From contig VAZF01000116.1 of the NCBI GenBank assembly GCA_005888425.1, positions 1 to 12,187 of the forward strand: 12,187 bases of DNA. Direction: 5' to 3'. The stretch comes from Alphaproteobacteria bacterium (GTDB lineage: Bacteria > Pseudomonadota > Alphaproteobacteria > ATCC43930 > CGMCC-115725). This document shows, one piece after another, positions 6,755 through 12,187 of the stretch. The translations under genes and the position numbers were made by a program. Numbering within the stretch: the first letter of the stretch is position 1; every line of letters starts with the position of its first letter. The notes under the pieces were generated by a model. That model was given only the letters and a program-made list of their open reading frames with translations, made no database searches and was not told the origin of the DNA.

Positions 6755-7075
6755 ATGGACGACGACCGGCTTCTGCACCCGCTCGCGGCATTGCGCCGGA
6801 AATTGCGCGCTCTCGCCGCGGTCGCGCGCGATGCCGGTGCGACGGCGCCCGAACGCGCTGCTGCGGCGACGCTGAAAAACCGGCTGGAAGAGCGCCTTCG
6901 CAAGGCCGGCGTGCCGGCCGGTGATTGGACCGATCACGCCTTCCGGCTTGGCCGCTGGGCCAAGGGAGTGCGCCAACCCGGCCCGCTGGGCCCCGGCGAC
7001 ACCGATTGGACCGACCACGCGCGCAAGCTCGGCAAGGCGGTCGGCCGCGGCTACAAGAAATGGCTGTCGGATTGA
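6755..7075 (+). CDS. Small basic protein of unknown function
   Basis: 106 aa, not recognised. The first half (about 5-52) is a charged, Ala/Leu/Arg-rich stretch likely to be helical (LRRKLRALAAVARDAGATAPERAAAATLKNRLEERL in form). It faintly recalls the start of DUF2786-type sequences, which is not enough to name it. The second half has a repeated motif: GDWTDHAFRLGRW (56-68) and TDWTDHARKLGKA (83-95). The C-terminus RGYKKWLSD is basic. No signal peptide or membrane segment. It lies 51 bp after hydrolase copy 3 with its own candidate promoter, so it is probably a separate unit. The repeated motif and the absence of a better ORF on either strand support it as a real gene. Confidence 0.6.
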   Translation: MDDDRLLHPLAALRRKLRALAAVARDAGATAPERAAAATLKNRLEERLRKAGVPAGDWTDHAFRLGRWAKGVRQPGPLGPGDTDWTDHARKLGKAVGRGYKKWLSD

Positions 7076-7093
7076 AATCGCAGACGCGCCCTG

Positions 7094-7233
7094 GATCCTC
7101 CCTCGCAAGGCGGGGGAGGTAGCGCGCCCCAAGGACCAAGGGGCGCGCCGGAGGGGCAGCAAAGGCGAGCGCTCGCACGCCCCCTCCACCATGCTTCGCG
7201 TGGTCCCCCTCCCCCGCGATGCGGGGGAGGATC
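7094..7233. repeat. Composite palindromic intergenic element between convergent genes
   Basis: Outer arms 7094-7119 and 7208-7233 are reverse complements at 23 of 26 positions. Each arm is itself a hairpin with a 10-bp stem and 3-nt loop: 7097-7106 with 7110-7119 (one G:T pair), and 7208-7217 with 7221-7230 (perfect, CCTCCCCCGC/GCGGGGGAGG). A further perfect 9-bp pair, GCGCGCCCC/GGGGCGCGC, lies inside at 7122-7130 and 7140-7148. It resembles dispersed CCTCCCCC...GGGGGAGG repeats of alphaproteobacteria. It sits between the plus-strand gene ending at 7075 and the minus-strand gene ending at 7246, where it could stop transcription from both sides. Confidence 0.8.
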
Positions 7234-7245
7234 GACCCGAAGCTC

Positions 7246-8181
7246 CTACTCGGCGGCGGCGAGGTTCGGCGTCGCTTCGAGCGGCAGGCCGGGGTGGCCG
7301 GTCAGCCTTTCGCCTTCTTCCCACATCGCGAGCGCCTGTTTCTTCATCGCCGGCAGGACCTCGCGGAGCTTGCCTTCGTCGAGATCGGCCGCGACGCCGG
7401 GATAGCCGGCCCGCTCCAGCATCGCCCGCAATTTGCCGTTGTCGAACTGCTCCAAGGTCCAGGCGAGCGGGTTCTCGACCAGCGTCCGGTCCCAATAGAT
7501 GCGGTGGTTCTTGTTGCGCGGCCCGTAATGATAATGCGCGCCGTTCCAGAAATGGTCGAAGGCGAGGAGCTCGGTCTCCTCGGTATAGTGCTTGCCGGGC
7601 GTCCCGCCGATATCGGCCAGCACATGGATCGCGAGGCCGCCATCGCCCATCGGCAGCCGCCGCATCTCCAAGCCGAAGCGGATATTGCCGGCCTCGAAGA
7701 TATGCGTGCCGCGGTTGTGCTTCACCGTGTTGCGCTTGGTGGCGTAGAGCTGCCGGGCGCAGGCCTCGACCTCGGGCAGGACCTGCCGCACCTCACTCAT
7801 CTCGACGGTCTTGGCGATCGCCGGATAGCCGGCCCGCTCCAGCATCTTCGGGAGCTTCGCGTCGAGCGTGCGGATCGTCCAGCCGATCGGGTTGCCGCAG
7901 GCGATCGGGTCCATCCGGTACAAATTCGTGAGCGCCGAGCCGCCCAGCATCTCCGGACCCGCGACGGCCAGCTCCGTGTTCTCCGGCCCGTAGATGTAGC
8001 TCTTCTCGATATCGAAGCAGTTGAAGCGCAACAGAATCGTCCGGCGGCCGGTCACATCGGCCGTCACACAGATCGCCACGCCCTGGTCGGCGTGGTCCTG
8101 GATGTTCTCGTCCCACAGCTCGTGCTTGACGACAAAACTCAGCGGCCCGGCGGTAAAAATCCCTTGCGCATCCTGTGGCAT
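7246..8181 (-). CDS. Protein of unknown function with two related halves
   Basis: 311 aa from the ATG at 8181, chosen because GGAGGG stands 8 nt upstream; an ATG five codons earlier (8196) lacks such a site. Not assigned to a named family. Two related units are visible, about 16-148 and 166-290. Paired segments: DQGVAICVTAD (32-42) with DGGLAIHVLAD (180-190); SYIYGPENTE (61-70) with HYHYGPRNKN (216-225); NPIGWTIRTLDAKLPKMLERAGYP (97-120) with NPLAWTLEQFDNGKLRAMLERAGYP (237-261); VRQVLPEV with LREVLPAM. No signal peptide or membrane segment, so cytoplasmic. The many conserved His/Tyr/Asp residues of the second unit (HFWNGAHYHYGPRNKNHR) could suit an enzyme or metal site, but no function is claimed. 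The gene is divergent from the flavoprotein-Rieske operon, which hints at shared control. Confidence 0.85.
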   Translation of the reverse strand: MPQDAQGIFTAGPLSFVVKHELWDENIQDHADQGVAICVTADVTGRRTILLRFNCFDIEKSYIYGPENTELAVAGPEMLGGSALTNLYRMDPIACGNPIGWTIRTLDAKLPKMLERAGYPAIAKTVEMSEVRQVLPEVEACARQLYATKRNTVKHNRGTHIFEAGNIRFGLEMRRLPMGDGGLAIHVLADIGGTPGKHYTEETELLAFDHFWNGAHYHYGPRNKNHRIYWDRTLVENPLAWTLEQFDNGKLRAMLERAGYPGVAADLDEGKLREVLPAMKKQALAMWEEGERLTGHPGLPLEATPNLAAAE

Positions 8182-8211
8182 GTCTCGGCCCTCCATCGAA
8201 ATTCTGCGCCA

Positions 8212-8217
8212 ATTCTA
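8212..8217 (-). promoter_or_regulatory. Candidate -10 box for the 311-aa gene
   Basis: TAGAAT on the minus strand matches TATAAT at five of six positions and would give a leader of about 25 nt containing the GGAGGG site. A -35 is not clear: TTCGAC lies 19 nt upstream, which is a long spacer. Confidence 0.3.
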
Positions 8218-8295
8218 GAACACGACCATCGCAAAAGTCGAATGCCGGTCTCGGGCCGCTGCCATGCCCAAGGTGCGGCCGCCCGGCGAGGCGGC

Positions 8296-8332
8296 GCCTT
8301 GTCGCGATGGCGCTTCGCTGTCGCGACCAGGC
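8296..8332. repeat. Imperfect inverted repeat in the divergent intergenic region
   Basis: GCCTTGTCGCGA (8296-8307) and TCGCGACCAGGC (8321-8332) pair at 11 of 12 positions across a 13-nt loop. It lies in the 241-bp region between the unknown 311-aa gene and the flavoprotein gene. It could be an operator or a hairpin in the leader. No other clear element was seen in that region. Confidence 0.4.
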
Positions 8333-8422
8333 GATGTAGACGGCATGGTCGATCGGCCCGGCTTGAAGTTGGGTCTTGCGGGGTGGCTTACTGGCGCGAC
8401 TGTGGTCAGCCGTGGACCTTTG

Positions 8423-9649
8423 ATGGACCTCCAGCCTTCCTCCCGGCAGCGCGAATTGATCGCCCGTGCCCGCCATCTGGCCCGCGAGCGCTTCGCCGCG
8501 CGCGCCGATCGCCACGACCGCGACGCGGCCTTTCCGTTCGAGGACTATGCCGATCTCCGCGCCGAGGGGTTCCTTGGCCTCTGCGTACCCGAACGCTATG
8601 GCGGGCTCGGGGCCGACTACGAAACCTACTGCCTTGTGTCGGAGCAGCTGGCGCAGGGCAATGCCTCGACGGCGCTTACCTTCAACATGCACTGTCTCAC
8701 GATGCTGATGATGGGCCCGATCGCCGACAATATGGCGATGCCTCCGGGCCAACGCGATCGTCACGAGGCGCTCCGCGCCGCCAAGTACCGCGAGGTCGTC
8801 GAGGATGGCGCCTTTTACGGACAGCCGCACAGCGAGCCGGTGGAGCAGGGCGAGACCGACACGACGCTCGCCGTCGGCGGCCGGCGCTTCGGCACCACGG
8901 CGCGAAAGGTCGAGGGCGGCTACGTCGTCAACGGGCGGAAGTTCTTCGTCTCTCTCGGGGGTGCCGCGCCGTATTACGCCACGCCCGCTATTCGGCTCGG
9001 CGACGAGCCCTGGATCGAGCGCACGCTCTATCTCCAGATACCCAAGGACGCGCCGGGTGTGTCCTTCCCCGGCGAGTGGGACCCGATGGGGATGCGCGCC
9101 ACAGTCAGCCGCGACATGGTGCTCGACAACGTGTTCGTTGCCGACGACGCGGAGGTGCTGCCGCCCGGCCTCTTCGGGGCGATGTACAATGCCTTTCCCC
9201 ATCTCTTCCTGAGCTTCTCCGCGACCTTTCTCGGACTGATGCAAGCGGCCTATGACGATACCCTCGCCTACCTGACCGGCCGGATGCCGGGTGCGCCGGC
9301 GCCGCATACCGAGATCGCGGCGAAAGGGCCCGCAATCGCCGAGATGCTGTTCGCGCTCGAGGCTGCCCGCGCGCTCTACTACCGGGCCATCTCCGAGGCG
9401 CAAGTCGATGCGCCGCCGGAGGCGGTGCAGCGCGCCCGCGCGGCGCATGTCACCGTGCAGCGCGCGGTCGTCTCGGTGACCCAAGAGGCGATCCGCGTCT
9501 GTGGCGGACGGGCCTTTCTCAAGCGCTACCCGTTCGAGCGTTACGCACGCGACGCGCGCGCCGCCGCGCTGATGCGCCCCTGGACTCAGGAACTCGCGAT
9601 GCAGCAGGCCTGGGAGGCCGCGCTTGGCTCGGGCAGAGCGGAGCGATGA
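8423..9649 (+). CDS. Acyl-CoA dehydrogenase family flavoprotein
   Basis: 408 aa. The ATG at 8423 was chosen because homology-like sequence (RQRELIARARHLARERFAARA) begins just after it; the in-frame extension back to 8264 has no ribosome site and no family features. Domain order follows the acyl-CoA dehydrogenase fold: helical N-domain (about 5-125, with GFLGLCVPERYGGLGADY at 49-66), the beta domain (about 130-240, with YGQPHSEP, GGYVVNGRKFFVSLG and DNVFVADDAEVL), and the C-terminal helical bundle (about 250-400, with EAIRVCGGRAFLKRYPFERYARDARA). The usual TEP segment is HSEP, and the C-terminal Tyr-Glu-Gly-Thr region that carries the base in classical enzymes reads RPWTQELA. It may thus be an atypical dehydrogenase or a flavin-dependent oxygenase-like member. 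Its stop overlaps the next start (ATGA at 9646), a sign of a coupled pair with the Rieske oxygenase. Confidence 0.85.
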   Translation: MDLQPSSRQRELIARARHLARERFAARADRHDRDAAFPFEDYADLRAEGFLGLCVPERYGGLGADYETYCLVSEQLAQGNASTALTFNMHCLTMLMMGPIADNMAMPPGQRDRHEALRAAKYREVVEDGAFYGQPHSEPVEQGETDTTLAVGGRRFGTTARKVEGGYVVNGRKFFVSLGGAAPYYATPAIRLGDEPWIERTLYLQIPKDAPGVSFPGEWDPMGMRATVSRDMVLDNVFVADDAEVLPPGLFGAMYNAFPHLFLSFSATFLGLMQAAYDDTLAYLTGRMPGAPAPHTEIAAKGPAIAEMLFALEAARALYYRAISEAQVDAPPEAVQRARAAHVTVQRAVVSVTQEAIRVCGGRAFLKRYPFERYARDARAAALMRPWTQELAMQQAWEAALGSGRAER

Positions 9650-10782
9650 AGCCGCAAATCCCGACACCGACCCCGTTCGCCAATTGGCCCGATACACTAA
9701 TCGATCCCGCGCGGTTCCGAGACGAGCAGACGCGGCTTGCGCGCATCTGGACATTTCTCGGTTTTACGCATGACGTCGCCAAGGACGGCGATTGGTTCCG
9801 CGCGACAATCGCGACGCGCTCGGTCTTTGTGCAGCGGCTCGGCGAGGAGCTGCGCGGCTTCGAGAACCGCTGCGCCCATCGCTCGTTCCCGCTGCGCAAC
9901 GCCGATAAGGGAAACGGGCCGATCGTCTGCGGTTTTCATCATTGGCGGTACGACAAAAACGGCGAGGTGGTCGAGGTTCCGCAATGCGCCTTGTTCGGCC
10001 CCTCGCCGGGCGAACTGGCCGCCCGCCTCAATCCCATCGAGATCGACACCTGCGGCTCGCTGATCTTCGGCCGGTTTGCCCCGCCCGGCAGCGGCCCGTC
10101 ATTGCGCCTCTATCTCGGCGAAAGCTTTGATATCCTGGCAGCGATCTCCGCCACGTCGGTGGCGCCGAGATTCGTGACGCGGAGTGTCGAAGCGAATTGG
10201 CGCCTCTGCTTCCACGCGAATGTCGAGGACTATCACGGGCCGATCATCCATGCCCGCACGCTAGGAAAAAGCGGGTACCCCCGACCCGAACGGACCCATT
10301 ATTTTCGCTTTGGCTGGCACAGCGCCTTTTTTGCGAACCCCGATCCCGACGGGCTGACCCGGATGGCGGCCGAGTGTCGGAACGGAACATGGCGGTCCGC
10401 CAATTACCGGGTGTTTCAAATTTTCCCCGATCTGACCGTCTCACACGTGCGCGTCCATTGGGAAAACTGGTTTGTCGTCGTGGTGCAGTACGCGCCGGTG
10501 TCCCCGAGCCGTTCGGTGATGCGCGCCTGGTACTACCGGGCGCCGTTTCCGCCGCGGGTTCCGCCTCCCTGGTACGATCGGTTGACCCGACCGCTGACAA
10601 ACCTCGTCCGCAGATTGGTCATGCCCTATTTGGTGAGAATGGTGTTGGACGAGGACAATTTTGTCTGTGAGCGGCAGCAGTCGATCGCCCAGCAACTGAG
10701 CCCGGCGCCGATCCTTGGCGCCCTGGAAGAGCGGCTGGCATGGTACGAAGAGGCTTACGCGGAGGCGATGCGAGCCTCGTAA
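9646..10782 (+). CDS. Rieske [2Fe-2S] non-haem iron oxygenase, alpha subunit
   Basis: 378 aa. The N-terminal Rieske domain (about 35-145) has CAH at C76/H78 and CGFH at C95/H98, the standard C-x-H-x16-C-x2-H cluster site. The catalytic domain has NVEDYHGPIIH (192-202), giving iron ligands His197 and His202, and the third ligand is probably Asp337 in LDEDNFVCERQQ. The bridging acid between the Rieske and iron sites is probably in VEDYH (Glu194 or Asp195). The family uses O2 and electrons from a ferredoxin or reductase to hydroxylate, demethylate or cleave organic substrates; no reductase or ferredoxin gene is in the window. Start ATG 9646 overlaps the flavoprotein stop and has GGAG just ahead. 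The substrate cannot be read from sequence. Length fits alpha-only (homo-oligomeric) members better than the larger naphthalene type. Confidence 0.9.
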   Translation: MKPQIPTPTPFANWPDTLIDPARFRDEQTRLARIWTFLGFTHDVAKDGDWFRATIATRSVFVQRLGEELRGFENRCAHRSFPLRNADKGNGPIVCGFHHWRYDKNGEVVEVPQCALFGPSPGELAARLNPIEIDTCGSLIFGRFAPPGSGPSLRLYLGESFDILAAISATSVAPRFVTRSVEANWRLCFHANVEDYHGPIIHARTLGKSGYPRPERTHYFRFGWHSAFFANPDPDGLTRMAAECRNGTWRSANYRVFQIFPDLTVSHVRVHWENWFVVVVQYAPVSPSRSVMRAWYYRAPFPPRVPPPWYDRLTRPLTNLVRRLVMPYLVRMVLDEDNFVCERQQSIAQQLSPAPILGALEERLAWYEEAYAEAMRAS

Positions 10783-10899
10783 CCGCATCGCACCGCTTCC
10801 CGGCTTGCATCGATCCGAGCAGCGCCGCCGGGCAGATCGGTGAGATCCCCGGGCAGATTCAACGAAGGCTCTCCCGAGGAGGACCGCCCCCGAAAGGAC

Positions 10900-10932
10900 G
10901 GCCCTCGCCAGTTTTAGGCCCTCGCCAGTTTT
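10900..10932. repeat. Short tandem direct repeat
   Basis: GGCCCTCGCCAGTTTT occurs at 10900-10915 and again at 10917-10932, identical, with one base between. It lies in the 161-bp gap between the convergent Rieske and VOC genes. No clear hairpin-plus-T terminator was found there; the two TTTT runs are part of the repeat. Confidence 0.8.
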
Positions 10933-10943
10933 GCGGGTGAAAA

Positions 10944-11318
10944 TCAGCTCGCCGGACGAGCAACCCCAACGATTTTGTGACCGTCGGGATCGCGCAGATA
11001 AGCGAGAAAGGCGCCATTCGGACGGACGCCGGGCGGGTCCTCGATTGACTTGCCGCCATTCGCGACGCCGGCTTTGTGCCACGCTTCGGCCTGCGCCGCA
11101 TCCTTCATCATAAACCCGATCGTGCCGCCATTGAGCGCCGTCGCCGGCTTGCCGTCGATCGGCTTCGACACCATGAACCGGCCGCCATTGTGCGAGTAAG
11201 CCAACCGGCCTCTGGCGTCCTGAGTGCCGGGCTCGGCCCCCATCGCGGTAAACAGCGCATCGTAGAATTTCTTCGACCGGGCGATATCGTTGCTCCCGAT
11301 CATGATGTGGCTGAACAT
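10944..11318 (-). CDS. VOC (glyoxalase/bleomycin resistance) superfamily protein
   Basis: 124 aa from the ATG at 11318, with AGGAG upstream at good spacing; an upstream alternative start at 11345 is in frame but overlaps the previous gene. Two beta-alpha-beta-beta-beta halves: MFSHIMIGSNDIARSKKFYDALF (1-23) at the N-terminus and YLRDPDGHKIVGV (107-119) at the end. His4 is at the usual first metal position. The second usual ligand position in GGTIGFMM (64-71) and the final Glu position in HKIVGV are not metal ligands. It may therefore be a non-metal binding or lyase-like member. It starts 13 nt after the CmcJ/NvfI-like gene ends, so the two are probably co-transcribed. Confidence 0.85.
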   Translation of the reverse strand: MFSHIMIGSNDIARSKKFYDALFTAMGAEPGTQDARGRLAYSHNGGRFMVSKPIDGKPATALNGGTIGFMMKDAAQAEAWHKAGVANGGKSIEDPPGVRPNGAFLAYLRDPDGHKIVGVARPAS

Positions 11319-11331
11319 TCCGTTCTCTCCT

Positions 11332-12187
11332 CTAGAAAAACACAAAAGACCGTACGACGACGTTCTTGCGGCACCGGGCGTCGGCGGGCGCGGTCGGGTC
11401 TTTGCAAGCGGTATGAAAAGACCAGCGCGAGACGGAGCCGTCGGTCACCGAGTCATAGCACTTCAGCATCGAGACCTCGGTCGGCTTCTGCTGGGGAAAC
11501 CAGTACCACTCGTGGTCGGGACGGTAGGTGAAGCGGGTGGTCTCGCCGACGCGGTCGTCGTAGATCCGGTAGTTGGTGATGTAGGGCTGGTCGGCGAAGG
11601 AGGGCCAGGCGCAGAGCACGAACGGGAACTGCTCGACCGTCTCTATCGGCTTGGCGAGGTTGATCGACATGAACCGCCGCGACATTTTCGCGTCGGCTTC
11701 TTCCTCCGTGTAGTGCTGCGTGCGCCCGAAATTGCGCAGGTTCTTGGTGAGCAGCTCGCGACAGCGCACGCGGCCGCTGTTGTCGTTCAAATCGTTGTGC
11801 ACCAGGTTGGCGTAATTGGCGTTCACCCCCGGATTGTTGCCGTCCTGGTCCTCCGTGCGGTCGCCCGTATAGTCCTTGTCGAAGACATCGTGGTTGTAGA
11901 CCAGCGCATCGGTCGCATCCGGGAAGAAATCGAGGAGCAGCTTCTCGATCTCCGGATAGAACACGCGCTCTACCTCCGCCGCATCGTAGATGTTCGAGCA
12001 TTTGGACTCGAGATGCGCCAGCGACACACCGAGCCGGTCCATGCATTCGGGGCTGTCGGGCGAGAGGCCCGGATAGTACTCGCCGATGCGCCGCGCATCG
12101 CGCAGCACCTGCGGGAAATAGAGGTTCCGGCGCCGGCTGCCTTGCTCGTTCTGGCGCAGGATCGCCGCGATGTCGGCGCGCTCCGGG
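11332..12187 (-). CDS. CmcJ/NvfI family oxidoreductase, 5' end outside window
   Basis: 284 residues are visible and the frame is open to the right edge, so the true start lies beyond the window; the first in-frame GTG (12108) is not a convincing start. Features fitting the CmcJ/NvfI/AsaB-type family: VYNHDVF (96-102), LVHNDLND (128-135), FMSINLAKPIETVEQFPFVLCAW (172-194, matching the family's NVWRPI...PLA segment), HEWYWFPQQKPTEVSMLKCYDS (225-246) and SFHTACKDP (256-264). HxD (H130, D132) and the later H258 can form a two-His-one-carboxylate iron site, with R279 as a candidate co-substrate anchor. Relatives act in antibiotic and fungal meroterpenoid pathways as Fe(II)/2-oxoglutarate-type enzymes. 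The visible sequence between 100 and 135 (DKDYTGDRTEDQDGNN) is a longer acidic insert than I expect. The substrate is unknown. Confidence 0.7.
   Translation of the reverse strand, partial: PERADIAAILRQNEQGSRRRNLYFPQVLRDARRIGEYYPGLSPDSPECMDRLGVSLAHLESKCSNIYDAAEVERVFYPEIEKLLLDFFPDATDALVYNHDVFDKDYTGDRTEDQDGNNPGVNANYANLVHNDLNDNSGRVRCRELLTKNLRNFGRTQHYTEEEADAKMSRRFMSINLAKPIETVEQFPFVLCAWPSFADQPYITNYRIYDDRVGETTRFTYRPDHEWYWFPQQKPTEVSMLKCYDSVTDGSVSRWSFHTACKDPTAPADARCRKNVVVRSFVFF

Noticed and set aside
8264..8422. N-terminal extension of the flavoprotein
   Set aside because: No ribosome site, no family sequence, and it covers the inverted repeat in the divergent region.
7219..9255. 678-aa open frame on the plus strand
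   Set aside because: It runs antisense through the 311-aa gene and then out of frame through the flavoprotein, both of which have clear features. The translation is Arg/Ala-rich with no family motif.
7793..9754. 653-aa open frame on the minus strand
   Set aside because: Antisense to the acyl-CoA-dehydrogenase-fold gene and frame-shifted in the 311-aa gene; GC-bias shadow.
10783..10943. Terminator between the Rieske and VOC genes
   Set aside because: No stable GC-rich stem followed by a T run on either strand; the TTTT runs belong to the tandem repeat.

Overview
The window looks like an accessory catabolic region of a high-GC alphaproteobacterium. The basis is the strongly GC-biased third codon positions with very long antisense shadow ORFs, the palindromic intergenic repeats, and protein sequences that read like Hyphomicrobiales/Rhodospirillales homologues. 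This is inference from composition and remembered family sequences; no search was run. No rRNA, tRNA, CRISPR array, transposase or phage gene was seen.

Layout. (1) Minus strand, 3272 down to 1: a GntR/FCD regulator, formyl-CoA transferase (frc) overlapping it by ATGA, and, after a 178-bp gap holding a large inverted repeat, the N-terminal 372 residues of a fused NuoE-NuoF-type subunit of an NAD-dependent formate dehydrogenase that runs off the left edge. Together these suggest formyl-CoA/formate metabolism, as in oxalate breakdown, although oxalyl-CoA decarboxylase is not in the window. (2) Plus strand, 3444 to 6703, divergent from the regulator: a paralogous set of three small alpha/beta hydrolases with a Cys nucleophile (GxCxGG). 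A YghU-type glutathione transferase gene lies between copies 1 and 2. Copy 2 lacks 35 codons that carry the oxyanion-hole loop. A REP-like doublet separates copy 1 from yghU. (3) A 106-aa unknown basic protein (6755-7075), then a ~140-bp palindromic element between convergent genes. (4) Minus strand 8181-7246: a 311-aa unknown protein made of two related halves. (5) Plus strand 8423-10782: an acyl-CoA-dehydrogenase-fold flavoprotein overlapping (ATGA) a Rieske non-haem iron oxygenase alpha subunit. (6) Minus strand, right edge to 10944: a partial CmcJ/NvfI-like oxidoreductase followed 13 bp later by a small VOC-fold protein.

How they may work together. A perfect 10-bp palindrome (TGGTATACCA) lies between a -35-like and a -10-like element just upstream of the regulator. 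It could serve autoregulation and control of the divergent hydrolase-yghU genes. The most interesting lead is this divergent locus: Cys-type hydrolases without a His at the usual place, a GST-fold thiol enzyme, formyl-CoA transferase and formate dehydrogenase. A thioester/formyl-group pathway ending in formate is a reasonable but unproven reading. The right half holds at least two further oxidative units whose substrates cannot be read from the sequence.
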